16,099 nucleotides of DNA from CAYJXJ01 sp964374095 (GTDB taxonomy: Bacteria > Elusimicrobiota > Elusimicrobia > UBA1565 > UBA9628): NCBI GenBank assembly GCA_964374095.1, contig CAYJXJ010000104.1:1-16099 (forward strand). Reading direction: 5' to 3'. Shown in pieces: positions 1-9,300 of the stretch. The notes beneath the pieces are model-generated. The model worked only from the letters and a program-made list of their open reading frames with translations, was not told where the DNA came from and did no database searches. Every line of letters begins with the position of its first letter. Within the stretch, counting starts at the first letter, position 1. The position numbers and the translations under genes are program-made.

Positions 1-106
1 CCGCCTTTCGGAGAAGCGGTAGGGCCGCACCCCGCGCGGGTGCGGACGAGAGGTCGTCATCGTCCGTTCCCAGCGGCGATGGAAACGAAAGGCGATGGGC
101 GTTCCA

Positions 107-160
107 ATGGAATGAGAGCGGTTACCTCCACCGATGGAATGAGAGCGGTTACCTCCACCG
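107..160 (+). repeat. 27-bp tandem repeat, two exact copies
   Basis: Two perfect head-to-tail copies, 107-133 and 134-160, each starting ATGGAATGAG and ending CCTCCACCG. Each copy contains the short dyad GGTTACC. Three further bases (161-163) continue the pattern before it breaks down. The repeat lies in the leader of the IS110 element, 98 bases before the transposase start. It could be a recent slippage duplication within the RNA-coding leader or a doubled protein-binding site. Confidence 0.9.
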
Positions 161-180
161 ATGCTATGGATGAAAGCGCC

Positions 181-251
181 GCGCCTCCCTGCCGCATGAA
201 TTCGTACCATGTGCTCGGAAGAGCTGGTACATGTCGCGTTTAGGGAGGCGC
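181..251 (+). promoter_or_regulatory. nested stem-loop sequestering the transposase ribosome binding site
   Basis: An outer perfect 10-bp stem pairs GCGCCTCCCT (181-190) with AGGGAGGCGC (242-251). The inner part is GTACCA (204-209) with TGGTAC (225-230), then GCTC (213-216) with GAGC (221-224), closed by a GGAA tetraloop. Between outer and inner stems lies an asymmetric internal loop (191-203 and 231-241). The 3' strand of the outer stem contains the Shine-Dalgarno sequence AGGGAGG (242-248), nine bases before the ATG at 258. Folding would therefore hide the ribosome binding site and limit transposase translation. The internal-loop layout is also what a bridge-RNA guide loop would look like. 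Confidence 0.7.
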
Positions 252-257
252 AGTCAA

Positions 258-1322
258 ATGAATTATATCGCATTCGACTCACACAAGCGATACACGTTGG
301 CCCGTGTCGAGAAGTCCGACGGCACGTTGCTGAAGGAAACGCGCGTTGAACACGAGCGCGGCGCGATCCGAGAGTTTCTCTCGACGTGGGAGCCGGGATC
401 GCCCGTGGCCGTGGAGACGATCGGCAACTGGTACTGGATCGTCGATGAGATCGAGGCGGCCGGAATGCAGCCGCGACTGACGCACGCTCGCAAAGCCAAG
501 CTGATGATGGGCTCGATCAACAAGACGGACAAGCTCGACGCCCGGGGCCTCAACATACTGCAACGCAACGGCACGCTGCCGACAGTGTGGGTGCCGCCGC
601 GGGACTTGCGGGACGAACGCGATCTGCCGCGCACGCGGATGATGTTGACCCAGACCAAGGTCCGGCTCAAGAACCGCATCCACGCGGCGCTGGCCAGGTA
701 CGCTCTGGAGGTTAAAGGATTCAGCGATGCCTTCGGCGTCGGTGGGCGCGCCGTCATGCGGTCGCGCCTGGAGCTCCTGCCGATCCACACGCGCTACACG
801 GTCGGCATGTTGTTGGACCAGCTGGAAGGCGTCGAGGAGCAGATCGGCATCCTCGAGGCGCGCATGCGGGAGACGTTCAAGAGGACCCCGGAGCTCGAAC
901 GGCTCATGAGCCTGCCTGGGATCGGATTCATCCTCGGGACGCTGATTCTGCTGGAGCTCGGAGACGTGAGCCGGTTTCCCACCGCGGAGAAGCTGGCTTG
1001 CTACGCCGGGACGACGCCCCGGGTGCACGCCAGCGGAGGAAAGATTCGGATCGGGCCGTTGCGCTCCGACGTGAACCGCTACTTGAAGTGGGCCTACGTG
1101 GAGGCGGGAAACTCGATTTGCATGAACCGCCGGCATTACCCCGGCAGGCATGTGGTCTGGCTCTATGATCGCGTGCGCTTGAGGAAGGGACACCAGAAGG
1201 CGATCGGAGCGGTGGCGCGCCACTTGGCGGAGGCGACGTACTGGATGTTGACGAAGCGCGAGCCTTATCGAGAGCCGGCGAGAGACAAGATTTCGTCGAC
1301 GGTAACGCCGACGGGGGCATAA
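258..1322 (+). CDS. IS110-family transposase (DEDD + serine recombinase)
   Basis: A 354-residue protein that moves the surrounding element through a circular intermediate, guided in the family by a bridge RNA. The N-terminal RuvC-like DEDD domain shows Asp7 (in AFDSHK), Glu53 (in VAVETIG), and Asp91 and Asp94 (in NKTDKLDA). A helical, coiled-coil-like middle (about 115-205) follows. The C-terminal Transposase_20 part contains a helix-hairpin-helix (LMSLPGIGFILG, about 216-227) and the conserved serine of HASGGK (Ser259), the expected nucleophile. Length is normal for the family and no frame break is seen, so it looks intact. ATG 258 is chosen over an in-frame TTG-type start further upstream (231) because AGGGAGG (242-248) sits nine bases before it and family proteins start just before the first catalytic Asp. 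Codon use is less GC-rich than in the downstream operon. Confidence 0.93.
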   Translation: MNYIAFDSHKRYTLARVEKSDGTLLKETRVEHERGAIREFLSTWEPGSPVAVETIGNWYWIVDEIEAAGMQPRLTHARKAKLMMGSINKTDKLDARGLNILQRNGTLPTVWVPPRDLRDERDLPRTRMMLTQTKVRLKNRIHAALARYALEVKGFSDAFGVGGRAVMRSRLELLPIHTRYTVGMLLDQLEGVEEQIGILEARMRETFKRTPELERLMSLPGIGFILGTLILLELGDVSRFPTAEKLACYAGTTPRVHASGGKIRIGPLRSDVNRYLKWAYVEAGNSICMNRRHYPGRHVVWLYDRVRLRKGHQKAIGAVARHLAEATYWMLTKREPYREPARDKISSTVTPTGA

Positions 1323-1562
1323 GCGCGGAACCTCCATGAGCCCATGATATGAGGCTCGACACCGATGATTGCGACACGCTCCTGGAACAAACATCATGCC
1401 GCTTAGACGGCGAAGATATGATTCCGACGGTACCGGAACAGATGAAGGAGCGCGCATCAAGGTGTGAGGGACTGCTTGAGGGAAGGCGGGACGGCGTGGA
1501 GTTCGGCTCATCGAGGGATCCTACAAATGGACCTTGACAGCTGATTCGCTTTCAGATATGGA
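1323..1562 (+). other. non-coding right end of the IS110 element with TTGACA box
   Basis: About 240 bases between the transposase stop and the inferred element end. A 62-codon open frame (1349-1537) is present but has no ribosome binding site and no recognisable domain, so I treat the stretch as non-coding. A small stem GAGCC/GGCTC (1338-1342 with 1353-1357) is visible. Near the end is a perfect -35-type box TTGACA (1534-1539), with only a poor TATGGA 17 bases later. In IS110 elements a -35 box near the right end can be joined to a -10 box in the left end when the element circularises, creating a strong promoter for the transposase. This box is well placed for that. Confidence 0.5.
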
Positions 1563-1707
1563 GGCAACGCGGGGCTCGGCCCATGGTCCCCGCGCGCCCG
1601 CCGTTATGGCGATGATCCGGGCATCGAGCAGGCGGTGCTCCGAGCCCGAGTAGATGACGGCGCCGAACCGGCCGTTGAACCCACCCGTCGAAAAGAAGTA
1701 TAATCCC
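1561..1707 (-). pseudogene. remnant of an unidentified minus-strand gene
   Basis: Read on the minus strand from about 1707 down to 1561, one frame is open for roughly 48 codons. From about 1689 downwards it has strongly GC-rich third positions, as in the synthase genes. The translation includes STGGFNGRFGAVIYSGSEHR and LLDARIIAITAGA, which reads like a genuine protein segment that I do not recognise. No start codon is found at the high-coordinate end, where an in-frame TGA lies close upstream. At the low end it runs into the IS110 right end. It may be a gene broken by the insertion, with its beginning lost or overlapped by the operon promoter. A chance open frame in GC-rich DNA is the alternative. 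Confidence 0.3.
1675..1704 (+). promoter_or_regulatory. sigma70-like promoter of the lipid-synthase operon
   Basis: TTGAAC (1675-1680) and a perfect TATAAT (1699-1704) are separated by 18 bases, in an AT-rich island (AAAAGAAGTATAAT) within very GC-rich DNA. Transcription would start near 1711, giving a leader of under 40 bases before the GTG at 1749. No operator-like dyad is evident around it. No other good promoter is seen within the operon. Confidence 0.7.
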
Positions 1708-1725
1708 TCGCTTCACTTTCCGCCG

Positions 1726-1752
1726 ATGACCCGCTCCCTTTCCACCCTGTGA
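1726..1752 (+). other. possible 8-codon leader micro-ORF ending in the pfaD start
   Basis: ATG at 1726 opens an 8-codon frame (MTRSLSTL) whose TGA stop (1750-1752) overlaps the proposed GTG start (1749-1751) as GTGA. This is the same geometry as the gene junctions downstream. The proposed GTG has no Shine-Dalgarno of its own, so translational coupling through the micro-ORF would explain initiation. The micro-ORF also lacks a visible ribosome binding site, so it may be coincidence. Confidence 0.15.
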
Positions 1753-3347
1753 CGCCGGCCGCCTCCGGCGTCCGCCAGGATAGCGTCCCGGTAGACGACC
1801 TCGAAGCCTTTCGAGGCCTGCTGCTTCGGGTCGGCAGGCCCTTCGCGGTGTTTAGGCGCGAGGGGCGCCTCGTGGCGGGTCCCGAGGCTCAAGGGGAGGC
1901 CGTCGCGAGCGTGCCCGCCGTGCGGCCCGAGAACCTGGGCGACGCTTCCTTCCGCCGCGACCACGGCCTCCGGTACAACTACCTGGCCGGGGCCATGGCC
2001 AACGGCATCGGTTCGGTGGAGGTGGTCGAAGCCATGAGCCGGGCCGGCATGCTCGCCTTCTTCGGCGCGGCGGGGCTTTCGCCGCGGCGCGTGGAGGAGG
2101 CCATCGGGCGGCTTCAGCAGTCGCTGGGCTCGGCTCCCCACGGCTTCAACCTCATCCACAGCCCGGCCGAGCCGGCGCTTGAAGCCGAGATCGCCGGGCT
2201 CTACCGGCGCCAGGGCGTTCGGCTCGTCGAGGCTTCCGCCTACCTCGACCTCACCCTGCCGCTCGTTGGCTACCGCCTCGCCGGCATCCGCCGGCACCCC
2301 AACGGCGAGATCGACGTTCCCAACCGCGTCATCGCCAAGGTCTCCCGCGTCGAGGTGGCGACGCGTTTCCTGTCCCCCGCCGCGCCGCGCTTCCTGAAGG
2401 CCCTGGTGGAGTCGGGGGACCTCACGGCCGAGCAGGCCCGCCTGGCCGAAGAGGTCCCCGTGGCCCAGGACCTGACCGGGGAGGCCGACAGCGGGGGCCA
2501 CACCGACAACCGGCCGGCCATCACCCTGATCCCGACTTTGATCGCCCTGCGCGACCGTATCCAGGCACAGCGCCGCTACGCCGCCGCGCCCCGCATCGGG
2601 GCCGCCGGCGGCATCGCCACGCCGGCCTCGGCCGCGGCCGCCTTCGCCATGGGCGCGAGTTACGTCCTGACGGGCTCGGTCAACCAGGCCTGCGTCGAGT
2701 CCGGGAGCTCCGATACGGTGCGGGATATGCTCGCCGCGGCCCAGCAGGCCGATACGGCCATGGCTCCGGCCGCCGACATGTTCGAGATGGGGGTCAAGGT
2801 CCAAGTCTTGAAGCGCGGGACGATGTTTGCGATGCGCGCGGCCAAGCTCTACGAGATATATAAAAACTACGGCTCTTTGGAAGAAATCCCCGCACCTCAG
2901 CGTGAGGCACTGCAGAAGGATCTGTTCCGCGCCTCCGTGGCCGAGGTATGGGACAAGACCCGCGCGTTCTTTTTGAAGCGCGATCCTTCACAGGTCGAAC
3001 GCGCGGGGCGGGACCCCAAGCACCGCATGGCCCTGGTCTTTCGCTGGTACCTGGGCCTCTCCTCGCGCTGGGCCAACGCCGGCGAGCCTTCCCGGGCGAT
3101 GGATTATCAGATTTGGTGCGGGCCGGCCATGGGCGCCTTCAACGAATGGGTTCGCGGCTCATTCCTGGAGGACCGCGCCCGCCGCCGCGTGGCGGATATC
3201 GCGGCCAATATCCTCGTGGGCGCGGCCGTCCTCACGCGCCTGCACATCCTGCGCTGCCAGGGGATCGCCGTCGATCCGCGCGCGGCGGCCTTCGCTCCCC
3301 GGCCCCCCCAGGAGCTCGAAGAGCTCCTGTCTGGAGACATGACATGA
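1749..3347 (+). CDS. pfaD: PfaD-like trans-acting enoyl reductase of PUFA/secondary-lipid synthase
   Basis: A 532-residue FMN-dependent protein of the 2-nitropropane-dioxygenase / PfaD family. In PUFA synthases it reduces enoyl-ACP intermediates in trans. Family marks seen: GDASF and YLAGAMANGIGSVEVVEAM in the N-terminal third; AGMLAFFGAAGLSP after it; EADSGGHTDNRP at residues 245-256 (His251); the glycine-rich GAAGGIATP (about 284-292), followed by YVLTGSVNQACVESG; and the C-terminal signature WCGPAMGAFNEWVRGSF near 457-473. Length matches PfaD proteins (around 540). The start is GTG 1749: the frame has a TAA at 1701-1703 and no other usable start between. No Shine-Dalgarno is visible. Its TGA (3345-3347) overlaps the next ATG. 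As the first gene after the promoter it occupies the place of pfa1 in myxobacterial clusters. Confidence 0.92.
   Translation: MTPAASGVRQDSVPVDDLEAFRGLLLRVGRPFAVFRREGRLVAGPEAQGEAVASVPAVRPENLGDASFRRDHGLRYNYLAGAMANGIGSVEVVEAMSRAGMLAFFGAAGLSPRRVEEAIGRLQQSLGSAPHGFNLIHSPAEPALEAEIAGLYRRQGVRLVEASAYLDLTLPLVGYRLAGIRRHPNGEIDVPNRVIAKVSRVEVATRFLSPAAPRFLKALVESGDLTAEQARLAEEVPVAQDLTGEADSGGHTDNRPAITLIPTLIALRDRIQAQRRYAAAPRIGAAGGIATPASAAAAFAMGASYVLTGSVNQACVESGSSDTVRDMLAAAQQADTAMAPAADMFEMGVKVQVLKRGTMFAMRAAKLYEIYKNYGSLEEIPAPQREALQKDLFRASVAEVWDKTRAFFLKRDPSQVERAGRDPKHRMALVFRWYLGLSSRWANAGEPSRAMDYQIWCGPAMGAFNEWVRGSFLEDRARRRVADIAANILVGAAVLTRLHILRCQGIAVDPRAAAFAPRPPQELEELLSGDMT
3333..3346 (+). promoter_or_regulatory. 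ribosome binding site and ATGA overlap starting the pfaA-like gene
   Basis: GGAG (3333-3336) lies seven bases before ATG 3344, and that ATG overlaps the TGA stop of the upstream gene (ATGA, 3344-3347). This decides the start. The same frame is open back to 2948, but that part only overlaps pfaD and does not belong to a ketosynthase. Confidence 0.75.
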
Positions 3348-6300
3348 AGCCCGAAAGCAAGCCTTCGACACCCGCCAATGATTCCCCTCCTTTCCAGCCG
3401 CTGGCCCTGATCGGCATCGGCTGCCTGTTTCCCAAGGCCGGCACTCTCAAGGACTTCTGGTCCAATATCAAGGGCGGCGTGGACTCAATTTCGGATATCC
3501 CGGCGAGTCATTGGTCCGCCGATGAGTATCACGACGCCGACCCCAAGCGGCCGGACTTCACCTACGCCAAGCGCGGAGGCTTCCTCTCGCCGGTCGATTT
3601 CGATCCGGCGGAGTTCGGCATCGCCCCCCACGCCATCGAGGCGACCGACTCGGCCCAGCTTCTCGGCCTCGTCGCCGCCAAGGCCGCCCTGGAGGACGCC
3701 GGCTACGGCGTCGGGAAGGACTACGACCGCAGCCGCGTCAGCGTGATCCTCGGCGTCACCGGCACGCTCCAGCTCGTCGTTCCCCTCGGCGCTCGTCTCG
3801 GCCACCCCCTCTGGCGGCGGGCGCTCGCCGAATCGGGAATCGGCGGCGCGAAAGCCGATGAGGTGGTCGCGCGCATCCAAGGCGGCTATGTCCCGTGGCA
3901 GGAGAGCTCATTCCCCGGCCTGCTGGGCAACGTCGTCGCGGGGAGGATCGCCAACCGCTTCAACCTGGGCGGCACCAACTGCGTGGTGGACGCCGCCTGC
4001 GCGAGCTCGCTCTCGGCCCTGCACCTGGCCTCCCTGGAGCTGGCCGGCGGCCGCTCCTCCATGATCGTGACCGGGGGCGTGGACTGCTTCAACGACATCT
4101 TCATGTTCATGTGCTTCTCCAAGACCCCCGCCCTCTCGCCGACCGGGGAAAGCCGCCCCTTCGATTCGGGCGCGGACGGCACCGCCCTGGGCGAGGGCCT
4201 CGGCCTCATGGTTCTCAAGCGTCTCTCCGACGCCGAACGCGACGGTGACCGCATCTATGCCGTCCTCAAGGGCATCGGCTCCTCCTCCGACGGCCGGGGC
4301 AAGGCCATCTACGCGCCGAGCCCCGAGGGCCAGTCTCAGGCCCTGCGCGAGGCCTACCGCCTGGCCGGGGTCTCCCCGGCGACCATCGAGCTCGTCGAGG
4401 GCCACGGCACCGGGACCACGGTGGGCGACGCCGCCGAGATCAAGGCCCTGGCCGAGGTCTACCGGGCCTCCGGCCGCGAGGGCGCCTGGACCGCGGTCGG
4501 TTCGGTGAAGTCCCAGATCGGCCACACCAAGGCGGCCGCGGGCTCGGCCGGGCTCATCAAGGCCGCCCTCTCCCTCCATCACAAGGTCCTGCCGCCGACC
4601 ATCAAGGTCCGCCGCCCCATCGCTGACGTCGGCTCCGGCCCCCTGTACGTGAATGCCGAGAAGCGCCCCTGGACCTCGCGGGAGCACCCGCGCCGCGCCG
4701 GGGTGAGCTCCTTCGGCTTTGGCGGGAGCAATTTCCACGCGGTCCTGGAGGAGCACGTCCCCGAGAAATCCGCCCCGGATTGGGACGGCGGCGTCGAAAT
4801 CGCGGCGGTGTCCGGGGCGGACCGGCGGGCGGTCGCCGCGGCGCTCGCGGCCCTGGCCCTGCGCGGGGACTGGGACCAGGTCCGGCGCGCGGGGCATGCC
4901 TCGCGCCAAGCCTTCCGGCCGGACGCGGCGGCGCGCCTGTGCCTGGTGCTCGAGCGCGGCCGGACGGACCCGGAATCCCTGGCGCGCGGCGCCCTGGGCC
5001 GGCTGAGTTCGGACGCGGCTTCCTGGACCCTGCCCGAAGGCGCATTCTATGCCGAAGGCGCCGCCCCGCGGATGGCTGTGCTGTTTCCGGGCCAAGGCTC
5101 GCAGTACGTGGGGATGGGGCGCGATGTGGTCTGCCAGTTTCCCGAGGCGCTCGGCGTGCTCGATCGGGCGGATCGTTTCGGCGCGGGGACGCGGCTGTCG
5201 GAGATAATTTACCCATTCACGGCCTTTGATGAAACGGAACGGAAGGCGCATGAGGACAGGCTGCGCCAAACTGAAAATGCGCAGCCTGCGCTCGGCGTCC
5301 TTGGCCTTGGCATGTGGCGTGTCCTGGAGGCCTTCGGCCTCCAGGGACACTGCTTCGGCGGCCACAGTTACGGCGAGCTGACGGCGCTCGCCGTCGCCGG
5401 CGTGCTGTCCGACGCGGACCTGATGAGGCTTTCGCGCCTGCGCGGCAAGCTTATGGCGGAGGGCGACGGGGGCCGCGGCGGAATGCTCGCGGTTTTCGCG
5501 CCGTTGGAGGATATCGCGGCGTTCGTGAGCAGGGAAGCGCCGGGGCTGGTGCTGGCCAATAAGAACGCGCCGGCACAGGGTGTTCTCTCGGGACCGAAGG
5601 GAGACATCGCGAAGGCGCAAACGACGCTCGAAGGGCGAGGCATTCGCTGCGTGGCGCTGCCGGTTTCCGCGGCGTTTCACAGCGCCTCCGTGGCGGGGGC
5701 GGAGAGGCCGCTCGCGGAGGAGCTGGAGGCCTGTTCGTGGAACCCTCCGCGCGGGAACGTCTACTCCAACAAAACCGCGGCGCCTTATCCGGCCTCGGCG
5801 CGCGAGGGCCGCGCGGTGCTGGCGGCCCAAGTCGCGAGTCCCGTGGAATTCTGCGGCATGGTTGAGCGCCTGCATGACGCGGGGATGCGGTTGTTCCTCG
5901 AGTGCGGACCCGGCGGACGTCTGACCGGCCTGGTTTCCAGCATACTCCAGGGCCGGGAGTTCTCGGCCTTGGCGGTCGACTCCTCGGGGGGGAAGCGCTC
6001 CGGGATCGCCGATCTGGCCAAGGTCCTGGCCCGCTTGGCTGCCTTGGGACAGCCGGTCGCCCTGGCCCGGTGGGAGGAGCCTCCGCCGCCCGCGCCGCCC
6101 GCGTCCCGGCGGACCGTGAAGCTCACCGGCGCCAACCACCGGAGCTCCACGCCCCCGACCGTCGCTCCCGTTGCGGCGGCGGCCACGGCTCCCGCGCGGG
6201 CAGGCGAGGACTCCCCACCCCTGGCCCAGGCCCTGCGGCGCAATCACGAGAGCATGCTCGCTCTGCAGAAGATGCAGGAGACCGCGGCCGCCCTTCACCT

Positions 6301-9300
6301 CAAGTTCCTCGAGTCGCAGGAGACCGCGCAACGCGCCCTCCAGGGCCTGATCGATCAGCATCACAGCCTTCTGCGCGGGGGCGGGGTCGAGTTGTCCGCG
6401 GCGCCCGCCGCCCCGGTCAAGACGGACGCGCCCGCGTCCCCTCCGCAGGCCTCCCCTGAAACCCCGCCCTCCTCCGCCGTGGACTCCGCCCTTCTCGCCG
6501 TGGTATCCGAGAAGACGGGTTACCCCGCGGAGTCGCTCGGCCTGGACATGGACCTGGAGTCGGACCTGGGCATCGACTCGATCAAGCGCGTGGAGATACT
6601 CGNNNNNNNNNNNNNNNNNNNNNNNNNNNNNNNNNNNNNNNNNNNNNNNNNNNNNNNNNNNNNNNNNNNNNNNNNNNNNNNNNNNNNNNNNNNNNNNNNN
6701 NNCCGCCCTGCGCGAGAAGCTGCCGGAGGCCCCCGCGGTCAAGCCCGAGCACCTGGGCTCGCTGCGCACCCTGCGCCAGATCGCGGCGTTCTTGGGCGGG
6801 CCTCGCGCCGCCGAGACGCCGGCGGCGCCGTCCCTCTCCCCCGCCGGTTCCGTTGCACCGGCCCTGCTGGCCGTGGTCTCGGATAAGACGGGCTATCCCG
6901 CGGAGTCGCTCGGCCTGGACATGGATCTGGAATCGGACCTGGGCATCGACTCGATCAAGCGCGTGGAAATACTCGCCGCCCTGCGCGAGAAGCTGCCGGA
7001 GGCCCCCGCGGTCAAGCCCGAGCACCTGGGTTCGCTGCGCACCCTGCGCCAGATCGCGGCGTTCCTCGGCGGGCCGGGAAACGGGCTTCCCGTGACGGCG
7101 CCGGCCCCCGAAAGGGCGACGTCCTCCGCTTCGGGGCGCGACGGCGCCCGCCTCGAGCGCCTGGTCCTGAGGCTGACCGAGCTGGACCCGGCGCCGGCGG
7201 CCTGGTCTCCGGACCCGCGTCAGCCGCTGTGGATCGCGTGCGATGACGAGTATGCGGGGCGGTCGCTGGCGCAGGAGCTGGGCTCCAAGGGGCTTGCGGT
7301 CCAGGTCGTGCCCGTCGGCCGGCCCGCGGCCTGGGTGCCGGAGCGGCTCTCCGGGCTGGTGATTCTCGCGCCGGCCCGCCGGATGGCCCCGGACGGCGTT
7401 TGGGACGCGGCGTCGGAGGATTTCCTCAAGCGCGCGCTCGGGACCGCGGCGGCCGCGGGGCCGGCGCTCCGCCGCCAGGGACGGGAGCGCGGCGCCCTTT
7501 TTGCGACCGTCGTCCGGCTTGACGGAGCCTTCGGCTTGGAAGGCGGCGCGGGCGCCGATCCGGTCCTCGGGGGCCTGAGCGGACTGGCCAAGACCGCGGC
7601 CCGGGAGTGGCCCGAGGTGCGGTGCCGGGCTCTGGACCTGGCCGCGGAGCGGCAGGGGCCGGAGGCCGCGGCGGCGCTCGCCCGCGAGCTTCTTTCCGAG
7701 GGTCCCCTGGAGACGGGGTTGGGACCCCGCGGACGGCGCGGCCTGCGCGCCGAGGCGCTCGAAATCCGGGAGACTTCCGAGCCCCCGTTGCGGCGGGGCG
7801 AGGTGGCGCTGATCACCGGCGGGGCGCGCGGGGTCACGGCGGAGGCCGCCCTGGCCCTGGGCCGGGCCTATGCCCCGACCCTCGTCGTGGTGGGACGGAC
7901 CGAACCCGCGGTGGAGCCCGCATGGGTGTCGGCCTGCGAGACCGAGGCCGGACTCGTCGAAGCTTTCTGCCGGAGGGAAGCCCTGTCTCCTCGCGAGGCG
8001 CGCGCCCGGGCCCGGGAGACCCGCGCCGGCCGCGAGGTCCGAAGCAACCTCGAACGCCTGCGTTCCACCGGGGCCGCCGTATTCTACCGCGCCGCCGACC
8101 TGCGGGACGAAGGCCAGGCGCGGTCCCTTATCGAGTCGATCCGCCGCGAGCACGGTCCCATCCGGGCGCTCGTCCACGGGGCCGGCGTGCTCGCCGACAA
8201 GCTCATCGTGGAAAAGACCGCCGAGCAGGCCGAGGGGGTCTTCGCGGCCAAGTTGTCGTCCCTGCGCCACCTGCTGCGCGCCCTGGGTCCCGAGGAGCTG
8301 CGCGCCTTGGCCCTCTTCTCCTCCACGACGGCCCGCTACGGCCGCGTCGGACAGTCGGACTACGCGATGGCCAACGAGTCCCTCAACAAGATCGCCCGGC
8401 AGCACGCCGCGGCGCGGCCCGGCTGCCGGGCCGTCTCCATCAATTGGGGCCCGTGGGCCGGGGGCATGGTGACGGAGGGTCTCCAGAAAATCTTCGAGGC
8501 CGAGGGGGTCGGCCTGGTGGGGCTCGAGGAGGGAGGGCGCCACTTCCTGGCGGAGCTTCGCTCCGGGGGAGAGGCCGAGGTGGTGGTCGGACGCGGGCTG
8601 CCCAGAGACGAAGCTGCGCCTCCGGCAACAGCCGAGGACCAGGGCCCCTTAGCCCAGGCCCCCTCCGGGAAGGGAGAACAGCTTCCCTGCGGGGACCTGG
8701 GCCCCTTAGCCCAGGCCTTCTCGCGGACGGTTTCTTTGGAGGAGATGCCCGTGCTGGGCTCCCATGTCATCAATGGGGTGGCCGTGCTTCCCGCCGCCTT
8801 GATGGTGGAGTGGCTGGCCGCGGGGGCCCTGCACGGCAATCCCGGGCTTGTCCTCGCGGGCCTTTCGAGTTTCCGGGTCCTCAAGGGAGTGCGGGTCGGG
8901 CCGTCCGAGGCCCGAGTCCTAACCGTGGCGGCCGGCCGAGCCGAACGCCGCGACGGCGCATTCCGGGTGGCCGTGGCGCTTCGCGGCGCGGACGGCGCGG
9001 TCCACGCGGACGCGGCCGCGCTCCTGGCCCCCGCGCTCCCGCCGGCCCCGACGCCGCAAGCCCTTCCCGAATTGGCGGCCTATCCGCATTCGGTCGCCCG
9101 CTGCTACCGGGAGCTCCTGTTCCACGGGCCGGAATTGGCTGGTCTCATGGCCGTCCACGGCGTGGGCGACGAAGCCATCGCGGCCGAGTGCCGCGCCGCG
9201 CCGCCTCCCGGCGCGTGGAGCCGCCGGCCCCCGCGCGATTCTTGGGTCGGCGATCCGCTCGCCCTCGATTGCGCCTTCCAGGCCCTCATCCTTTGGAGCC

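Larger units (their letters stand above)
1..257 (+). ncRNA. candidate IS110 bridge RNA / structured leader
   Basis: This stretch has no convincing gene but is rich in secondary structure. It shows an 8-bp perfect stem CCGCACCC/GGGTGCGG with a 5-base loop (25-45). Directly abutting it is a 5-bp stem GACGA/TCGTC with a GAGG loop (45-58). A weaker stem covers 1-19, a two-copy tandem repeat lies at 107-160, and a nested stem-loop lies at 181-251. In characterised IS110-group elements such as IS621, the non-coding left end upstream of the recombinase encodes a bridge RNA with internal loops that pair with target and donor DNA. Position and structure fit that role, but I could not match loop strands to donor or target sequence with certainty. 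The exact RNA ends are inferred. Confidence 0.35.
1..1562 (+). mobile_element. IS110-family insertion sequence (left end not resolved)
   Basis: The element is defined by an intact IS110-type transposase (258-1322) with about 257 bases of structured non-coding DNA before it and about 240 bases after it. A long non-coding stretch upstream of the transposase is the arrangement of the IS110 subgroup, as opposed to IS1111. The right limit is placed near 1555-1565. There a TTGACA box (1534-1539) is followed by a drop-off of element-like sequence, and high-GC DNA with a different coding signal begins. IS110 elements lack the usual terminal inverted repeats and target duplications, so neither end can be fixed from one copy, and the left end may lie outside the window. 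The transposase region is lower in G+C than the synthase genes, consistent with a separate origin. Confidence 0.75.

Noticed and set aside
107..160. CRISPR-like direct repeats
   Set aside because: Only two copies directly abutting, with no spacers, no cas genes and a location inside an IS leader.
1349..1537. 62-codon open frame after the transposase
   Set aside because: No ribosome binding site, no domain, and it lies in the usual non-coding right end of an IS110 element.
2948..3343. N-terminal extension of the pfaA-like frame back to 2948
   Set aside because: It lies entirely over conserved pfaD coding sequence and has a low-complexity translation. A good ribosome binding site and ATGA overlap mark 3344 as the start.
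6603..6702. Apparent frameshift or split of the pfaA-like gene
   Set aside because: The frame change is caused by the arbitrary 100 Ns; removing them restores one continuous ACP in frame.
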